A DNA stretch of 64,000 nucleotides from Anastatus disparis (Eukaryota > Arthropoda > Insecta > Hymenoptera > Eupelmidae). Under the pieces are notes generated by a model, which ran no database searches, was not told where the DNA came from, and saw only the letters and a program-made list of their open reading frames with translations. The stretch is taken from assembly GCA_017163975.1 (NCBI GenBank), contig JAFFSR010000227.1:5198501-5262500 (forward strand). Reading direction: 5' to 3'. Shown here piece by piece: positions 60,384 through 64,000 of this stretch; position 1 is the stretch's first letter, and every line of letters starts with the position of its first letter. Position numbers and translations under genes: made by a program.

Positions 60384-60657
60384 GAGAGCGCGGTGGCGTA
60401 ACGGATAGAGCTCTTGCCTTCAACGCGGTGGGCATGAGTTCGAATCCTGGCCAGGTACCTCTGACTTTTTTCTAAAGAAAAATTAACATTTTTCTAAAAA
60501 AAAATTGGGTATCGATTGATTGTTGGTCACAAAAAATGTGACTGACCATCGATCGGTAGTCAAAGATTTCGGTATGGCGTATCAGATAGGCTAGCCTGAT
60601 GTAATGTGTTAAACGGTTCCGGGCTAGAATCTATCTAATATTATCATATGAAAAAAG
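60384..60657 (+). mobile_element. tRNA-derived SINE, family 2, with target-site duplication
   Basis: The head has A-box-like TGGCGTAACGGATAGAG and a consensus B box GAGTTCGAATCCTGG at the correct spacing. The 14-base direct repeat ATCATCAGTTGGAG flanks it exactly at 60370-60383 and 60658-60671. The 3' end is ATATGAAAAAAG. A T6 run at 60465-60471 would stop RNA polymerase III early. The body is unrelated to SINE family 1. Confidence 0.82.
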
Positions 60658-60814
60658 ATCATCAGTTGGAGAGGGGCAGAGAAGGATAGAGCATACTCAG
60701 TCGAAAGCAGCAGGCGATTCATCGCGATATTTTTATTTTAATGATTTATCATCAAAAACGAATTATTACAACGGGTAAGTTGGACGTACTTTTCGCCGGA
60801 GATAAGAAAAAATC

Positions 60815-60941
60815 GTATATTCACTTCGGGAGAGAAGTTGACCAGCAATTGTTCGCGTATTTGCCCCCCTCGCTGCGCTCGGGGGGCAATCTATACGCGA
60901 ACATTTAATGGTCAACTTTTCACCCTCGGTGAATAATATAC
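60815..60941. repeat. Large GC-cored imperfect palindrome
   Basis: The left half from GTATATTCAC is mirrored by the right half ending GTGAATAATATAC. Paired blocks inward are AAGTTGACCA/TGGTCAACTT, TGTTCGCGTAT/ATACGCGAACA and TTGCCCCCC/GGGGGGCAA. A short CTCGCTGCGCTC tip forms the centre. It is a foldback or cruciform-forming repeat in AT-rich surroundings. Confidence 0.85.
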
Positions 60942-61805
60942 TATTTTGTTTTTCTTTCGGCTGGCTATTGTTTTAAAAGAAAATCGATGAATAGTCGCGT
61001 GCCGTGAAAGCATTGATGATGCGTTTTTTATTTTTTACTATTCGCTTGCAGCACATGTATCCTGTTCTATGGTAATCAAATTATATTTTTAGAGTATAGA
61101 AGTACAGTTTTAATACCCGATACAATCCAAATAAAAAATGTTTTAATTGTTATAGAATTTCTTTCATGAAACCTGTATCCAATTTATTCATTATAATCTA
61201 TTAAGTCTATTCGAATAAACCCTAAACTGACAATAATAGAATTTTGGATAAAAGGCGCAGATTTCGTTATAGCTCTTAACAGAAATTGGTTTTATGTAAC
61301 AGAAATCGACGTGGACAAAAAATTTTGCGATTTTTTCCTTATTATAAATCTTTTAGTTTTCAAAAGAAATTGCTAGAAAAAAATGAATATTGTTTTAAAA
61401 CTTCAATTTTATTTCGTTTTCAAAGAGATTTCTATTAGAGCCAAGCGAAAATATATATTTCAATCAAATAGACACACTTCAAGCAGATTTTATTTTTGAA
61501 TAAAAAATTAGATTGTATAAGAAAATTTTCTAGTCAAATCATAAAGTTCCTACTTATTCTAAAAGTCCATTTTTGTCATTATAATGAGTATATTGTTTTT
61601 CCCAAATAATATCTGTGTTCGTTAGGTTATTGCTTTAATTTTGTTACTTATATAATCTGTAAGCTCCTGTTATGTCGCAATAAAATTATTACAAATTTTT
61701 TCAGTCAAATTTTAGAAATTTTCGCGCTTTTATCCATACGATATTTTTTCAATATCCCTTAAAAATTTTTCTTTATTTTTCTCACGTTTCAAAATTTTTT
61801 TATTT
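60942..61805. other. AT-rich intergenic sequence
   Basis: No open frame, RNA gene or repeat boundary recognised. Confidence 0.5.
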
Positions 61806-61861
61806 CGTCTGCCTGCGTCTATGCTTTCTTTTATAAAACAAAGCATAGACGCAGGCAGACG
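61806..61861. repeat. Perfect 22-bp stem hairpin
   Basis: 61806-61827 (CGTCTGCCTGCGTCTATGCT plus two bases) is exactly complementary to 61840-61861, with a 12-base loop that includes TTTTATAAAA. It stands out from the AT-rich flanks. Confidence 0.9.
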
Positions 61862-62043
61862 AGAAAATTTAGGACCGCTGATATACCTTTTTAAGCGAGT
61901 ATATGTATAAACAACTGAAACGCGACGACGTACCGGCCTTTGAGAAGTCTGCTGTTAGAATTTAGGAAAGCAGACGACCTACGGCGTATAGTTGTCATCT
62001 TAACAGTGTATATTAGATTTCCCTCTTAAGCGTACGCGCTCTA

Positions 62044-62344
62044 CACTGAGAAACTTTTTGGGGCAAGAGACCTCTGATAGTGTAGGGCCGGGCGCCTCTA
62101 TAAAGTAAATGAGTCGTCCCGTCTTGAGCATAAAGGTCTGAGACCTTTGTCACCGAGGCCGTACGTTTATTACGTTCGGTTGATGTATACATGGATTCGG
62201 TTTTTCTTGGCTTTATACCTGCAGTCTTCAAAATAAAGGTCTCAGACCTTTATATGCAAGGCACGACGCCGCATCGAATCGCTCCATAAGGGTCTTTTAC
62301 CTCAAGATTAACTAAGGTCTCTCGCCTCAAAAAGTTTCTCCGTG
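62044..62344. mobile_element. MITE-like element with CACTG ends, 301 bp
   Basis: Left end CACTGAGAAACTTTTTGGGG and right end CTCAAAAAGTTTCTCCGTG are inverted copies extending to about 30 bases (GAGACCT inside). TA flanks both sides (62042-62043 and 62345-62346). Length and end type resemble the element at 58810-59108, but the sequences are different. The 72-codon minus frame inside is not a transposase. Confidence 0.75.
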
Positions 62345-63146
62345 TAGCTTTAATTTTTGAGATAGCAGATTTCCCAAAAACGTAGCAAGGATCTCTGTTA
62401 TGCGTAAGACGGCTGCGCATTAGCAGTTAGTACAACTGTCATCCCCAACTTTTTTCAGTGTAGATAGGCTTAAGTCTAGATATAAGTCTTTTATATTTTT
62501 ATGATTACGACAAACAAATTTTTTCTTCTTCTTTTTCTTCCTTTCTGAATTCACGTCTGTCTACCTAAACTCAAAATTTTTCCGTCGAAAACAGCCCCGC
62601 AATTATCTTTATGATATGCAATAAGGGATAATCCCTTATTGACAAACCGATGCACAAAATTTGTCTCAAGTACCGTTAGGGACTAAAAGGAAAATTTTCC
62701 CATACATCTGGATTAAAATATTGAATGTTAACCCTTTGTCATACAATCGTTTCAATTTAATTTTCTCTAGGACATTTACTGAAGGTTTTTAAGGTCTTAA
62801 AGTATAAATTTAAAGTCAAATTTTTGAAATATTTAATTTGAAGAGAAATATTGAATAGCACAAAACTAATTAGAATATTAAAAAAAAAAATTTTGTAGAC
62901 AGGAAAATGATTTTATTGAATATTATAAGAATTGTAAAGTTTCAATATTACAATATCTGAAAATTTTAAATATTCCAGAATTATTTATAGTATTTAAAAT
63001 AATTAGAAAATATTTTTAAAAATATGTAATCGATATATAGATTTCTATGACTGAGAGGGTTAATATTTTCAATATTAAATTTATTGGATTACTTAAAAAC
63101 AATTGGGTAATTAAATAGTGATTATTTCTGTTTTTTATGATTTAAG
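62345..63146. other. Intergenic sequence before the last gene
   Basis: Holds a further CAGTG|TA end at 62456-62462 without a clear partner, and the perfect inverted repeat AATAAGGGATAATCCCTTAT at about 62619-62639. Upstream exons of the gene at 63147 were looked for and not found. Confidence 0.4.
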
Positions 63147-63871
63147 GAGGACGTGGAAGATAATAGCAAAATCAAAATGGTATACCCTGTGGCGGTAATT
63201 AAAGGTAATATAAAAATGAAGAATATACATAATAACTGTATTTCGTAAAATTTCCAATTGAGTTAAAAAATAACAAGCTCCTATACTTTCTTCATTACTA
63301 ATTTTTTATATTAAAATTAATTGCAATAATTGAATACTTATTGCTTTTAGGATTAAAGTGATCGTAATTAATATGTCTCGAAATACTTTTTAATTAAAAT
63401 TTAATATAAATTAACGTTCTACTTAATAGTTATGTATTCAATGTTTAAACCTTAATTGTATACAAAAAATAATGTTTGCAGGAAATTCGCTGTATGACGA
63501 TGAAGCAAAATGTTCAGTGCATATCAATTCCAATTTCATTATTGAATGCACTGATCCTCTTGAAGGAGTTTTGATCAATATATTAAGTTATTACGTATTT
63601 GGATTAGCATACCATCCTACAATAGGAAAAACCATGGAGTTTATCCAAAGGTATGTATAGTATACTTATGATTTACTCTTCAATATTTTTGTGATCCTAT
63701 TTTAATTATTATTAACAAATATACTTTTTCAGGTTATTTTTAAAAATTAATCCTACGGGAGAGAGAGGAAATAAAAAGAAGAAAAGATTAACCGCCTACG
63801 ACCCAGTGGTTTTCAAATTAGCTAAAAAAGTTTATAGCTTCTTGGATGATTTCAAATTATATGAAGTTTAA
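63147..63871 (+). CDS. Unrecognised protein, C-terminal three exons
   Basis: Exons 63147-63204, 63482-63650 and 63733-63871 join in phase (121 residues to the stop). All acceptors and donors are canonical. The protein contains VVIKG-like YPVAVIKGNSLYDDEAKC, then NILSYYVFGLAYHPTIGKTM and EFIQRLFLKINPTGERGNKK. I recall a similar C-terminal block (GNSLYDD, then EFIQR, then KINP) in a group of uncharacterised insect proteins, but I cannot name the family and give no function. No start codon lies in phase in the first exon except an internal Met, so one or more 5' exons are missing from my reading. The gene could also be a truncated copy. A tiny upstream exon at 58374-58395 is only a possibility, and its phase (1) does not fit directly. 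Confidence 0.55.
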
Positions 63872-64000
63872 GAATTTAAAAACATGAAGAATATTCTTCT
63901 GTTATTTATTTAGTAATTATTTTTTTATTTAATTTTCAATTTCATTTTACGTTAAATAAGACATTGAATATGACATCGTAAATTCTCACATTATATATTA
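63872..64000. other. 3' flank of the last gene
   Basis: AT-rich sequence after the stop codon, probably 3' UTR. Window ends here. Confidence 0.4.

Noticed and set aside
60384..60460. Possible tRNA gene on the plus strand
   Set aside because: The B box is good, but the cloverleaf does not close and the unit continues to a SINE tail with a target duplication outside it.
1..64000. CRISPR arrays, operons, riboswitches, prokaryotic phage features
   Set aside because: Spliceosomal introns, microsatellites and SINEs show eukaryotic DNA; no direct-repeat/spacer array fits a CRISPR.

Overview
The window is AT-rich eukaryotic DNA with short spliceosomal introns, (TA)n microsatellites and many small transposon relics. 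The gene set (EF-hand nicotinamidase, an SLC7 light chain, tail-anchored cytochrome b5, a one-SH3 Vav, DNase II) points to an insect. Hymenoptera is my best guess, from base composition and gene content only. Exon boundaries were read by hand from GT/AG sites and reading phase; no alignment was run.

Left part (1-30.4 kb): a nicotinamidase (Naam, +, 1819-5002) runs into a C6orf136/DUF2358 protein (-, 6441-8111). Next is a long SLC7/LAT-type amino-acid transporter (-, 9663-25184, 591 aa). Its introns hold a foldback Tc1/mariner-like element (11474-12627) and about 7.5 kb of low-complexity sequence with GC-rich islands. A tail-anchored cytochrome b5 (-, 29367-30389) follows.

Middle (32-52.4 kb): a full Vav Rho-GEF (-, 32045-38121: CH, acidic, DH, PH, C1, poly-Pro, SH2, SH3), then DNase II (-, 40402-42034), an intronless FRA10AC1 homologue (-, 42614-43108), an intronless BDP1/TFIIIB B'' (+, 44994-46451), two tRNA-derived SINEs, and a second DNase II (-, 49504-52378) with almost identical exon architecture. 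The 0.8 kb intron of the second DNase II contains an unexplained minus-strand coding-like stretch with one apparent frameshift.

Right part (52.4-64 kb) is repeat-rich: a third SINE copy, a long hairpin, a hAT-like end, a 0.9 kb TIR element, a tandem array of hairpin-forming units, two ~300 bp CACTG-ended elements, a second SINE family with an intact target-site duplication, a large GC-rich palindrome and a perfect 22-bp stem. The last three exons of an unrecognised gene (+, 63147-63871) close the window.

The genes are ordinary, separately transcribed housekeeping or signalling loci; nothing suggests a joint pathway. The less explained material is the hairpin tandem array at 58.0 kb, the nested coding-like stretch at 51.0 kb, the extra Vav exon at 37.2 kb, the SINE families, and the unknown gene at the right edge.
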